Source: Amoebidium appalachense
Lineage: Eukaryota > Ichthyosporea
Length of the DNA stretch: 64,000 nt
Direction: 5' to 3'
Assembly: GCA_963693365.1 (NCBI GenBank)
Contig: CAVNZM010000015.1
Span: forward strand, 868,001 to 932,000
The notes beneath the pieces were generated by a model. That model worked only from the letters and a program-made list of their open reading frames with translations. It made no database searches and was not told the origin of the DNA. This document shows, piece after piece, positions 1 through 10,100 of the stretch. Both the position numbers and the translations under genes were made by a program. The first letter of the stretch is position 1; each line of letters opens with the position of its first letter.

Positions 1-313
1 GTCTGCTGCTACGAACGAGGCCCTATGGCTCAACTATGTGATGGACGACCTGGGCCTTAATCCTATCAATGAGCCCACCCCGGTGCCCATCCATGGGGAC
101 AATGAGTCTGCCCGGGCCCTGCTGGACACCCTGGGGGTTAAGCCCAAGACCAAGCACATCGACGTCCGCTACTGCTCCGTCAAGGAACATCACCTGCTGG
201 GCAACATCACTGTGGTCCCGGTGGCTTCTGCTGACAACAAGGCCGACATGTTCACCAAGGCCCTGTCTGCCTCTTTCTTCACCAAGGCCGTGGGGATGCT
301 CAACATGTGCTGA
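1..313 (+). CDS. 3' end of copia pol (RNase H), upstream copy, partial
   Basis: This is the C-terminal part of a Ty1/copia polyprotein ending at the TGA at 311-313. It is base-for-base the same as 5117-5429 of the full element, a constant offset of 5116. It covers the end of the RNase H region, including the stretch around SVKEHHLLGN and the final ADMFTKALSA motif typical of copia pol ends. Its 5' part lies outside the window. It shows that another copy precedes the complete element and shares the LTR at 500-1264. Confidence 0.9.
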   Translation, partial: SAATNEALWLNYVMDDLGLNPINEPTPVPIHGDNESARALLDTLGVKPKTKHIDVRYCSVKEHHLLGNITVVPVASADNKADMFTKALSASFFTKAVGMLNMC

Positions 314-499
314 GCACCCGTCATCAACCAACTGCGCCCTCATACTTCAGGGGGGGGGAGAGAGTTGCATCCGACTGTGCAACTACGTGTACCATACTAA
401 AATTGAGTAGGGGAATCTTTATTGTCTGTATTTTGTGCACCTGAAGCACTCGAGCTCAGTTGCATTAATTCATACCACAATTATCCAATTGAGTAGGGG

Positions 500-1264
500 T
501 GTTGGAGTACACTGGTACTCCCGGCTAGCAATGTCTGTTAGAGAAAGTTTCTGAGCAATTGAATAACTGTTTCAACACTCACTCGAGTGCATAGAGCTTT
601 TGTTTACGGTCATATTCATATATGGTAGTTATATGTTTGAGCCAAAACTGTACCAATGACGAGCTTCACTAGCAACGTGCTAATTGTGCTCATTAATTAA
701 TATTCCCGGTTCAGATGATGTCATGTCTATATTTGCCACAGGATTCTATTCTTAGAGTGGTAGTGTGCTTTATTCCCGGATATTCTCAGAATATTTTTAG
801 TTGTGTGAAGCAAGATTTACGTTTAACTGCAATTGGTGTGTTAAACACGTTTATTTGTGTGCTTTAGTGCAAGTTAACTAGCCACTCAACGTGCACAGTT
901 AACTTTTATATCTTTAACGACTTGTTTTCATTGTGCTCTCTTTTCGGCCATGCTGTACATGGCCCACCACCAGGGTGCACACGAGGCCACCATGAGGTGG
1001 CCAACGACTATATAAAGCAGTGCCTCCCATGTCACAAACATGGGAAGCAGAACGTTTGATTTACACTTTTCTACTGTCGTTTCCAGTGCACAAAACACAT
1101 AGACTAGTTACCCATCATACACGACACTATGTCTGACAACTTACAGTTGCAGCAACTAGTCCAACTACTGGAGCAGAGGTTGGCCTCACAAGATGCAATC
1201 ATTTCTGACTTACAGAAGGAACAACGTGCACTAGAACTAGCTTCTATGAACACAATGTCCAACA
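500..1264 (+). repeat. Copia LTR, upstream copy (5' LTR of full element)
   Basis: Bounded by TGTTGG at 500 and CCAACA ending at 1264. It holds a TATA box at 1009-1016, a stem-loop at 1026-1044 and the Gag start codon at 1129, so the last 136 bp of the LTR are coding. It is followed with no gap by the primer-binding site and preceded by a G-rich purine tract, which fixes both ends. Confidence 0.93.
1009..1016 (+). promoter_or_regulatory. LTR TATA box
   Basis: TATATAAA lies 113-120 bp upstream of the Gag ATG and about 30 bp before a C-rich segment with a stem-loop (arms 1026-1032 and 1038-1044). That places the likely transcription start near 1040. The same box recurs at 6125-6132 in the other LTR. 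Two more perfect 7-bp inverted repeats sit just upstream (946-952/958-964 and 985-991/996-1002). Confidence 0.7.
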
Positions 1265-3177
1265 GGGTTATGGGCCCCTCACGTAATGATTCCATCAAGT
1301 TCAAGGTCGACATCCCTCTCTTCACTGGCATTGATAATGATTCAGGCACGGACTACCACACATGGGCCGAAACCATGTATGTCCAGCTTTCTGGTGCTGG
1401 TCTTCTCCACACCATCGCGCCCAGTACGGAGCACCCGGCTACCCGTGAACAGGTCGACACTGCCCGTTCCTACCTGTGGCAAGCACTCTCGGTTGACGTG
1501 CGTTGTATCCTAGGGTTAACACGCACCACCACACCTGCGGAGATATGGTCGGCCCTATCTGCCCACTACCTGGAGCAATCTGAGGCCAATCAGTACGACC
1601 TTATCGGGCTGTACATGAATTCTACGCCTGAACCTACGGACACCGCGACGAAATACGCCATGAAACTCCGCGGCTACGTGCGGCGCCTGGCCGATTACGG
1701 CACACAAATTGGTGATGCTCAAGTGCTGACCAAGCTCACCAACGACCTCGGCAAGGTGCCTTACTACGAAATGCCTGTAATTGCCTACAAGATGACACCC
1801 AAGCCTACCGTGATGGGCCTCCTCCAACAGCTACGGGCATATGAGACCAGCCACCCACGTGCACGTGTGACTACCAGCTCCGGGCCGGCCGCCTTCACCA
1901 CACGGGCTCCTCAACCTGTCATCTGCCACGGCTGCGGCAAACCAGGCCACATCAAGTCTCAGTGCCCCAACGGCAACGGCCAACACAGCAACTCTGGCAA
2001 CAACCGTGGCAGCACCTACCCCAAGGGTTCCTGCGTCAACCACCCACTGTCTACCAGTCACACTACCGCCATGTGCAAGGGGGGCAACCGTGCCAACGGC
2101 CGCAAACCTAAGGGTGGTCCCCTCCCGCCTGGGTCCTGCATCAACCACCCTGCCTCTACTACCCACACTACGGCACAGTGCAAGGGGGGGGCTGCCGCTC
2201 CCCGGGCTTTCCTCATGTCTAGCAACGACTGTGGCACCAACAAGGTGCTCCTCGACTCTGGAGCCACTGACCATGTGTGCCCCCGGCCCGATGTGTTCAT
2301 CAACATGCGTGCGGCGCCTTACTCCACGGTCCAAGTAGCCGACAAGGGTGCATGTGCAGTGCTTGGGGTGGGCGACGTGTTCTTTTCCAGCACCATCGAC
2401 GGCGTTACTGCGGTGCATCAGCTGACGGATGTACTCTACGTGCCCTCCATCCCCGACACTCTCATCAGTGTGTTCACGGCAACTACCAACGGTGTTTTAC
2501 CCCGCTTTGACACCCGCGGCGGCGTTAAGTTGTGCTACGGCGATCAAATTCTGGCCACCGGCTCGGCTGTCGGCACCAAGCTGTACCACATGGCGGTGTC
2601 TCTTCTGCGCGCGGACACAACCCCGGACGCCCAAACCACCACTGCTCCGCGTATCCTCAAGGTTACTGCCGACCTCAACACGTGGCACTACCGTCTGGGC
2701 CATGCTGGCATTGACGCTGTACGCTCGGTCATCAAGTCTGCAGGCCTGTTGGTGGGTGGCGGTGCCAAGTCTCCGGGTGTGTGTGAGCCCTGTGCCCTCG
2801 GCAAAGCCCACCGTGTTGCCTTCTCCGAATCAACTAGCCAAGCTCCCCGGGTCCTAGCCAAGGTTCACAGCGACATCAGCGGCCCCTTCCCTCCCGCGAT
2901 CGGTGGTGCTCAGTACTTGGCGACGTTCCACGACGAATTCACCGGCCACACCACGGCCGTGCCCCTCGTCAAGAAGTCGGACACACTGGCTGCATATGTG
3001 ACGTACCACAAGGCGGCGGTTACCCAACACGGTGTTCCCATGCAGGTGTTTCAGTCCGACGGGGGGGGGGCGAGTACATGGGCACGGCCTTCGGGGACTA
3101 CAATCGTGAGCATGGCATTCGCCATCAGATCACTACCACCGGCTCTCCTCAACAGAATGGGACTGCCGAACGACTGA
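1129..3177 (+). CDS. Copia gag, protease and N-terminal integrase (frame 1, ends at a frameshift)
   Basis: The frame starts at ATG 1129 inside the LTR and runs 682 codons. It begins with a coiled-coil-like Gln/Leu-rich segment. A CX2CX4HX4C zinc knuckle lies at residues 266-279, followed by two copies of an unusual CX2HX5HX4C motif (2032-2076 and 2137-2181). The protease active site DSGA is at residue 376. The HHCC zinc domain of integrase lies around 2680-2800, and the first catalytic Asp follows in HSDISGP. The frame leaves the integrase core at a run of ten G (3061-3070) just after the second catalytic Asp, and the last ~36 codons are out of frame. The run length breaks the expected phase by +2 or -1, either a real lesion or a homopolymer sequencing error. 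Confidence 0.9.
   Translation: MSDNLQLQQLVQLLEQRLASQDAIISDLQKEQRALELASMNTMSNRVMGPSRNDSIKFKVDIPLFTGIDNDSGTDYHTWAETMYVQLSGAGLLHTIAPSTEHPATREQVDTARSYLWQALSVDVRCILGLTRTTTPAEIWSALSAHYLEQSEANQYDLIGLYMNSTPEPTDTATKYAMKLRGYVRRLADYGTQIGDAQVLTKLTNDLGKVPYYEMPVIAYKMTPKPTVMGLLQQLRAYETSHPRARVTTSSGPAAFTTRAPQPVICHGCGKPGHIKSQCPNGNGQHSNSGNNRGSTYPKGSCVNHPLSTSHTTAMCKGGNRANGRKPKGGPLPPGSCINHPASTTHTTAQCKGGAAAPRAFLMSSNDCGTNKVLLDSGATDHVCPRPDVFINMRAAPYSTVQVADKGACAVLGVGDVFFSSTIDGVTAVHQLTDVLYVPSIPDTLISVFTATTNGVLPRFDTRGGVKLCYGDQILATGSAVGTKLYHMAVSLLRADTTPDAQTTTAPRILKVTADLNTWHYRLGHAGIDAVRSVIKSAGLLVGGGAKSPGVCEPCALGKAHRVAFSESTSQAPRVLAKVHSDISGPFPPAIGGAQYLATFHDEFTGHTTAVPLVKKSDTLAAYVTYHKAAVTQHGVPMQVFQSDGGGASTWARPSGTTIVSMAFAIRSLPPALLNRMGLPND
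1265..1277 (+). promoter_or_regulatory. Primer-binding site for half initiator tRNA-Met
   Basis: GGGTTATGGGCCC directly abuts the 5' LTR end. It is the exact complement of the initiator tRNA-Met anticodon arm (GGGCCCAUAACCC). Such internal rather than 3'-end priming defines the half-tRNA strategy of Drosophila copia and Ty5. Here the site is also translated, because the gag frame runs straight through it. Confidence 0.85.
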
Positions 3178-5429
3178 ACCGGACCCTCCTCGACATGGTT
3201 CGGGCACTCCTGCAGCAGTCCGGCCTTCCGGTGGGATTCTGGGCCGAGGCAGCTGTGACCGCGGCTTTTATACGCAACATGCTCCCGTCGCGAGCCACCG
3301 GCAGCCAATCGTCTCCCGCCCTGCTGTGGACCGGCATTCCTCCCGACTACAGCCGGCTCCGTGTCTGGGGCTCTCCCTGCTACGTCCATCAACAGGATAC
3401 ACCGAAACTGGCGCCTCGTGCCGTCAAGGGCATCTTCGTGGGCTACCCTCCTAACATCAAGGGCTACAAGGTCTGGATTCCAGCAGCACACAAGATGACC
3501 GTCAGCCGTGACGTGCAGTTCGACGAGGCTGCTATTCTGCACCCCCTCCGTGATGTCCCATCTGATTGGTCGACCGCACCGGCAATTCATCATTTTTTGG
3601 AGTCATCTGATTCGTCAAATCAGCCAGCCAATCACATCGTCCGGAATGATCAGCAATCTGATTCGTCTCGTCTGTCAGCCAATGGGACAGCGCCGAGTGA
3701 TCAATTGGACATTCCGATCCTGCCCGAGCCTGCACATCGGCTCCCCCGGACGACCCGTAGTGGCGCTGTGTACAACGACCAACGTCGATGCCCGACTGCC
3801 AACGTGGCTGCTGCTACGGCCCCCCTTGCCCCCCAGGCTACGGCTCCTGCATCAACACCCATCAAGGCTTCCACCATTGTTGTCCCCAAGACTGTCCGGG
3901 CTGCACTCAAGAGTCCCCAGCGTCTGAAATGGGAGGAGGCTGCACACCGTGAGCTCAAGGCCCTGGAAGACAACGGCACCTTCACCCTTGTGCCCCGTCC
4001 AGAGGATGGCTCCACTGTCATTCCGGTCGGCTGGGTCTTTACGGTCAAGCAGGACAACGTCGGCAACGTCACTGCTTTCAAGGCCCGGCTTGTGGCCCGG
4101 GGCAACTACCAGCAGCCTGGCCAGGACTATTTCGTCACCGAGTCACCTGTGGCTGCGCTGGCTACCATCCGGCTGGTTTTGGCTACCTCCGTGGCCCAAG
4201 GTCTGCCTCTGCGCCACATCGACGTCAACACAGCATTCCTCAACGGCACCGTCAACGAGACCATCTACATTGAGCAGCCCCCTGGCTTCGTCAACCCCTC
4301 GGCCCCCCATGCTGTCGGCTTGCTCCACAAGGCGCTCTACGGCCTAAAACAGGCACCGCGCCAGTGGTATGAGGCCCTCCGTGACCATCTCCTCGACCAA
4401 GGCTTCATTGTGAGTGCTGCTGACCCGTGCCTGTTCATCAAGAATGCCGGGACCCCAACATTTATTGCCCTTGCTGCCTACGTGGATGACTTCACCGTGA
4501 CGGCCGCCACTGATGCGCTCATCGACGATTTTTTCACCAAGCTGGATGCTCGTTTCTCTGCCAAGGACCTGGGTCGTCCTACCCTGCTCATCGGGCACAC
4601 TCTTACCTGGCTGGAGGACGGGTCTCTGCGTCTGGGCCATCGTCAACACATCATCGACTTGGCTGCCCGTTTTCGTCTCACCCACATGTCCGGCACCAAG
4701 ACCCCCATCGTCCCGGGCCAGGCCAGTGAAAGCAACAAGACCCCAGCCTACAGCAAGAAGGAGGACTATGCCAGCCTGGTCGGTGCCCTGCTGTGGATTG
4801 CGCGTACCACCCGCCCCGACATTTCCCAGGCTCTGGGAGTCCTTACTCGACACATTCATGCGCCCACCGTCACCCACTGGACTATGGCTACCAGAGTTGT
4901 AAGCTACCTGCTGGCCACCATCGACCTGGGTATTGTCTACCGTCCCGGCCCCCCCAACCTTGTTGGCTACTCCGACTCCGACTACGCCGAGGACCGCGAC
5001 ACCCGGCGCTCCACCACGGGCTATGTCTTCTTCATAAACTCCTCCCCTGTGTCCTGGGTGTCTCGGCTCCAGTCCATCACCACCCACAGCTCCACTGAGG
5101 CTGAATTTGTGGCCATGTCTGCTGCTACGAACGAGGCCCTATGGCTCAACTATGTGATGGACGACCTGGGCCTTAATCCTATCAATGAGCCCACCCCGGT
5201 GCCCATCCATGGGGACAATGAGTCTGCCCGGGCCCTGCTGGACACCCTGGGGGTTAAGCCCAAGACCAAGCACATCGACGTCCGCTACTGCTCCGTCAAG
5301 GAACATCACCTGCTGGGCAACATCACTGTGGTCCCGGTGGCTTCTGCTGACAACAAGGCCGACATGTTCACCAAGGCCCTGTCTGCCTCTTTCTTCACCA
5401 AGGCCGTGGGGATGCTCAACATGTGCTGA
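3071..5429 (+). CDS. Copia integrase C-terminus, reverse transcriptase and RNase H (second frame)
   Basis: This frame continues the polyprotein after the G10 run; the longest ATG-initiated frame begins at 3078 but homology starts directly after the run. It holds the rest of the integrase core (PQQNGTAER with the catalytic Glu), the copia-type GIFVGYPPNIKGYKVW block and reverse transcriptase with the YVDD catalytic motif near 4480. RNase H follows with the YSDSDYAEDRDTRRSTTG block near 4970, and the frame ends at the TGA at 5427-5429. No other internal stop is present, so apart from the G-run the element looks young and possibly functional. Confidence 0.92.
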
Positions 5430-5603
5430 GCACCCGTCATCAACCAACTGCGCCCTCATACTTCAGGGGGGGGGAGAGAGTTGCATCCGACTGTGCAACT
5501 ACGTGTACCATACTAAAATTGAGTAGGGGAATCTTTATTGTCTGTATTTTGTGCACCTGAAGCACTCGAGCTCAGTTGCATTAATTCATACCACAATTAT
5601 CCA

Positions 5604-5615
5604 ATTGAGTAGGGG
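5604..5615 (+). promoter_or_regulatory. Candidate polypurine tract before 3' LTR
   Basis: ATTGAGTAGGGG ends at the base before the LTR starts, the position needed to prime plus-strand DNA. The same 12-mer occurs 86 bp upstream (5518-5529), and a G-run (5466-5474) lies further up. The equivalents before the upstream LTR are 488-499 and 402-413. Confidence 0.6.
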
Positions 5616-6380
5616 TGTTGGAGTACACTGGTACTCCCGGCTAGCAATGTCTGTTAGAGAAAGTTTCTGAGCAATTGAATAACTGTTTCAACACTCACTC
5701 GAGTGCATAGAGCTTTTGTTTACGGTCATATTCATATATGGTAGTTATATGTTTGAGCCAAAACTGTACCAATGACGAGCTTCACTAGCAACGTGCTAAT
5801 TGTGCTCATTAATTAATATTCCCGGTTCAGATGATGTCATGTCTATATTTGCCACAGGATTCTATTCTTAGAGTGGTAGTGTGCTTTATTCCCGGATATT
5901 CTCAGAATATTTTTAGTTGTGTGAAGCAAGATTTACGTTTAACTGCAATTGGTGTGTTAAACACGTTTATTTGTGTGCTTTAGTGCAAGTTAACTAGCCA
6001 CTCAACGTGCACAGTTAACTTTTATATCTTTAACGACTTGTTTTCATTGTGCTCTCTTTTCGGCCATGCTGTACATGGCCCACCACCAGGGTGCACACGA
6101 GGCCACCATGAGGTGGCCAACGACTATATAAAGCAGTGCCTCCCATGTCACAAACATGGGAAGCAGAACGTTTGATTTACACTTTTCTACTGTCGTTTCC
6201 AGTGCACAAAACACATAGACTAGTTACCCATCATACACGACACTATGTCTGACAACTTACAGTTGCAGCAACTAGTCCAACTACTGGAGCAGAGGTTGGC
6301 CTCACAAGATGCAATCATTTCTGACTTACAGAAGGAACAACGTGCACTAGAACTAGCTTCTATGAACACAATGTCCAACA
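5616..6380 (+). repeat. Copia LTR, downstream copy (3' LTR)
   Basis: Same sequence as 500-1264 at offset 5116. Identity with the upstream copy stops at the base after 6380/6381, exactly where LTR boundaries predict. Its TATA box (6125-6132) and gag ATG (6245) point into the neighbouring ZIP gene. The ORF from 6245 enters the ZIP exon in a different frame and stops at 6577, so no in-frame Gag-ZIP fusion forms. Confidence 0.93.
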
Positions 6381-6381
6381 G

Positions 6382-7096
6382 TTTGCTCTCTACATTGTTG
6401 AGAAAATGTTGCACGCATCCGGTCACTTCCACGCACACGGAGCTTTTTCAAACACGGGCACGGTTCAACACGATGACGCTGCGGTTTCTTCAAATTCTAC
6501 CCCTGCTTCTACCTATGCACAGAACGTTAACAACGCCGGCGTCGGCAGCGTACACGTGTCCAAAGAAGGAAATTTAAAGAGCGAAGATGTCGCCGTTGGC
6601 AACTCGGCCGCGATTGATATTGGTTCTTCCACACCCACTACGTCATGCTCAGAGTCGATTAAAGGTACAGGCCCGTTCGGCCTTTTCCCCACGTGGCAAG
6701 ACACAACAACGGTTGCGTGGGTGGTGTTGATTGGTGATGCGGCGCATAATTTTGTCGACGGGATTGCTCTCGGGGCGGCGTTCCACGTGAGTGTGAGTAC
6801 TGGCCTGAGCACGGCTCTGGCTGTGGTCCTCCATGAGATTCCGCAGGAGCTCGGTAAGAATTGTCCCGGGCTATCATGTACTCACATTATTAGTGGTGTT
6901 GCTGATGGCGGATAAACAGTGTGAGTACTCGTAATGGGAACACGAGTCTGTATGAGTCGGAAGTCCGGCATGCGTAATTAAACTTCACTCCGATTGAGAT
7001 TGACATGCTCGTAGTAACTTTTGAACAATATTGGCTTCGGTATGGCGAGAGGGTCATTGCAGCTTGCGACGGTGGCCCCCCTCTTACCCCCCTCTT

Positions 7097-7127
<31 letters not shown>

Positions 7128-7600
7128 CCACACACACGCACAAAAAAAAAAAAAGGCATTTTTGCCCACTGCCACCATGTCCAGGTCCTCTCACCCACCG
7201 GGTGAACGTGCATGGGCCTAGCCTCCCCCCCCCCCTCCCCCCCCCCCCCCCCACACACACACACAGCACACGTTTCCTATAATGCTCTTAACTTGGGCTA
7301 TTGTTTTAAAACTTAACTAACGTCCTCCGTGCATGCAATTCCCAACCATTTCCGTGCAGCGGACTTTGGCATCCTGACCAGCAACGGCTTCAGCTGGCAC
7401 CAAGCACTCATGTTCAACTTTCTCTCCGCCCTCACCTGCCTGGTTGGGGTGGTGATTGGTGTGGAGACAAGCACAGAGGCCCAGCCGTGGATTATTATGT
7501 TCACGGCAGGCATGTTCATCTACATCAGTCTTTATGATATGGTACGAACACGCTCTCCCCCACCCTCCCCCCTTCCCTTCCCTTCCCTTCCCCCCCCTCC

Positions 7601-7631
<31 letters not shown>

Positions 7632-7839
7632 ACACACACACCCACACACACACAACAAACACATACATACTCCTCCACCACCACCACTACCACTAGACCA
7701 CCACCACGTACCACCCCTCCTCTTTGCCCCTCCCATCCAAAAAAATTCCATGCCCATCCCCCACTCACCACCACCACCACCACCACCCCCTCTCCTGCTC
7801 CCCGCACCCAAAAAACGTCCAACTTGAAGGAGGTAAATT

Positions 7840-7872
<33 letters not shown>

Positions 7873-8017
7873 GTTGAAGTGCTGGTCAAACGGTATGTGA
7901 ACCTCGGATTTGGTGGCCGGAACTCGAGCGAATGAGCACACTTCCACTGTGTATCACTCCATCTAGTCACTGCAATACGTATACACTGAACCTCGGTAGA
8001 CCAATGTCATGGGGAAA

Positions 8018-8069
<52 letters not shown>

Positions 8070-8322
8070 GCAATGTGTAGCGTCACAACTTAACCAACTA
8101 TAATGCTGTTCAAGTACCATATAGAAATAATAAATTAACGGTTCGGTAAGAGTGATACTAATGCTATCCAAACAGCTTCCCCAGCTCAGCCAGCCCCACC
8201 TCCAAGACAAGGCACGCCCCGTGATGACTAGTGCCGTGCAGTACCTTGGCCTGGGCATTGGGTGGGTTGCCATGCTGCTGATGGGCCTGTATGAAGAGAA
8301 TATCACCGTGTCCCTTTCTTAG
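6382..8322 (+). CDS. ZIP family divalent metal transporter, 3' half (5' part cut off by the retrotransposon)
   Basis: Three exons in phase: 6382-6853, 7360-7542 minus its last base (donor GT at 7542), and 8176-8322 (TAG at 8320). They give 266 residues. The first exon enters a membrane segment (FALYIVEK), then a His-containing loop, then the family signature [13 protein letters not shown] and HEIPQEL. The second holds the [19 protein letters not shown] block and the helix ending FIYISLYDM. The third carries the last helix ([13 protein letters not shown]). Order and motifs match the LIV-1/ZIP8-ZIP14 group, which moves Zn, Fe or Mn into the cytosol. A branch-point-like TACTAAT precedes exon three. 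The N-terminal helices are missing: the LTR ends one base before the first visible codon, so the gene seems disrupted unless an exon boundary lies exactly there. Confidence 0.88.
7097..7124 (+). repeat. Poly-C run in ZIP intron
   Basis: A long C-run followed by CA and A-runs in the first visible ZIP intron. Similar C-runs occur near 7230-7252 and 7593-7617, the last beginning about 20 bases after the second 5' splice site. A 31-base A-run lies at about 7840-7870 in the next intron. Confidence 0.7.
8019..8068 (+). repeat. (AAT)n microsatellite
   Basis: About 16 copies of the trinucleotide in the last ZIP intron, upstream of the final exon. Confidence 0.85.
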
Positions 8323-9099
8323 GCCGAGGTTTCAAGGTCAACTTGCGGTGTTGGGAAACAATGTCCATTAAAATGTTTCTTCATAAACATATTCACCTGA
8401 ATCTCGAATCTTTCTTATGTTCATTACATAAAATTTTTCTTCATAAACATATAGTATTCACCTGAATTTCGAATCTTTCTTATGTAACAGTTCATTACAA
8501 TATTTCTTTGCGTGACTCAAGTTGTGAAACGGAGTAGCTAAAAGTTTCATTCGTTTTTTTGTGTATTGCCTTCATTAGCTCAGCTGGCTAGGATGCCCAC
8601 TTCGATATCTTATTTCCGTTGTCTGTGTGCGAATGGTGTGCTGAGTGGGCGTACACATGTTCCACCATGCACGTATGCGGCAAGACTCTTAAGGCATGGT
8701 ATAGTTCTCTAAATCGAGGCAGAAAGACACAACTTTTTTTTTTTTTTTTTTCCCCTTTGTTTTCCCTGCTCGAGAAGATCGGAGGCTTACCTTATACAAA
8801 TGATTATAAGCTTAGTGCATGAAAACCCTCGTTATTGAATTATGTAGTAGATCATCTCTAGGTCCGAAGTCTTTTTATTTTGGTGGAAAGGTATCAATCT
8901 ACATTCAAAAACCTTCCCTTTCAATTTTTAAGTACGTAATGAATTGTGCTGTTCAGGTACTGCGTCAGCATTCCATTCTGCCGAGGAACTCCTGAAATGA
9001 ACACTTGTCCATAGCATATTTACCTTAGACTATGCGGGTGTTCGTGCGTGAAGTACGTGATAATGTGCATGCGGCATGTCCGCCGCCGGGGAGGCTCCC

Positions 9100-9130
<31 letters not shown>

Positions 9131-9878
9131 AAAAAAAAAAAAAAAACAATTGAAAAAAAGAAAAATCAAAAATCAAAAAACTGTTCCTGGAAGTCAATGT
9201 GTAGGCATGAGCATCGATTGCAAAACTTCCCCTCCCCAACTTAGCCCCCCCCCTCCCCCCCCTCCGCCCTCTCCGGATCCCGCTATGACTCTTTCCATTG
9301 AAGCAGCATCGTATTACCCCTGGCCCTTTTTCTGCTCATCAGGTCCCCCCCCCCCCCCCCCTCCCCCTTCTCCCCCCTCTTCTCCCCTTCCTCCCTTTAC
9401 CACGATCAGAAGCAGCAGCCGCACCCCTACCTCTGCACATACAAGCCTGAAACCAGGGATAATCCTATCCCCGTTCAAATTCTGTGTTGTTTAACAGGAT
9501 CGACCTCCTTCTTGCTAGATAATAAAAATTACATTGATACACTCCCTCCACTATTACCTAAATTTCTCTCGGCCATCTCTGGGTCCCCCACCCCCCCCCC
9601 CCCCTCCATCCCTCACCTCGGCCCCCCCACTCGGGTCAACAAGGAAAAAATACCAGAATCATTATAATCCTGAGATTTTTTTTTGCAGGAATTCAAATAT
9701 GAAGCAATTAAACTGGGGGGAGGGGGGGTTTCTTTCTTTTTTTCTTTCTTTCTTTTTGCTGTGTGTGTGTGTGTGTGTGTTGCCCCCCCCCCCCCCCCCC
9801 CCCCCCCACAAAAAAAAAAAAAAGAAAGAAAAAAAAGGAGAAGATTCATTTTTTGACCGTGTGTGTGTGACGGTGTGA

Positions 9879-9910
<32 letters not shown>

Positions 9911-10046
9911 GTGGGGTGGGGGGGAAGCATGTTGTGTTCGTGTATTTTTCTGTTTTCCTTTAGTAAACTGTGCCTGTGTTTTTTTACCGAAGTTTTTATA
10001 GTTCTATAGGTAAAGCCTCGACAAACTTTAGAGAGGTGTGCTTTGT

Positions 10047-10100
<54 letters not shown>

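Larger units (their letters stand above)
500..6380 (+). mobile_element. Ty1/copia LTR retrotransposon (hemivirus-like), complete element
   Basis: The element has two apparently identical 765-bp LTRs (500-1264 and 5616-6380) that start TGTTGG and end CCAACA, a perfect 6-bp terminal inverted repeat. Between them lies gag, protease, integrase, reverse transcriptase and RNase H in copia order. The primer-binding site matches the anticodon arm of initiator tRNA-Met, as in Drosophila copia and Ty5. The 5' LTR is not flanked by host DNA but by the 3' end of another copy. The 3' LTR ends one base before the ZIP coding sequence, so a 5-bp target duplication would be GTTTG (6381-6385), but its partner lies outside the window. 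LTR identity suggests recent insertion, recombination, or assembly duplication. Confidence 0.95.

Noticed and set aside
8574-8612. tRNA-like A-box (TTAGCTCAGCTGGCTAGGAT)
   Set aside because: No B-box (GGTTCGANNCC) follows at a suitable distance, and no acceptor stem pairs.
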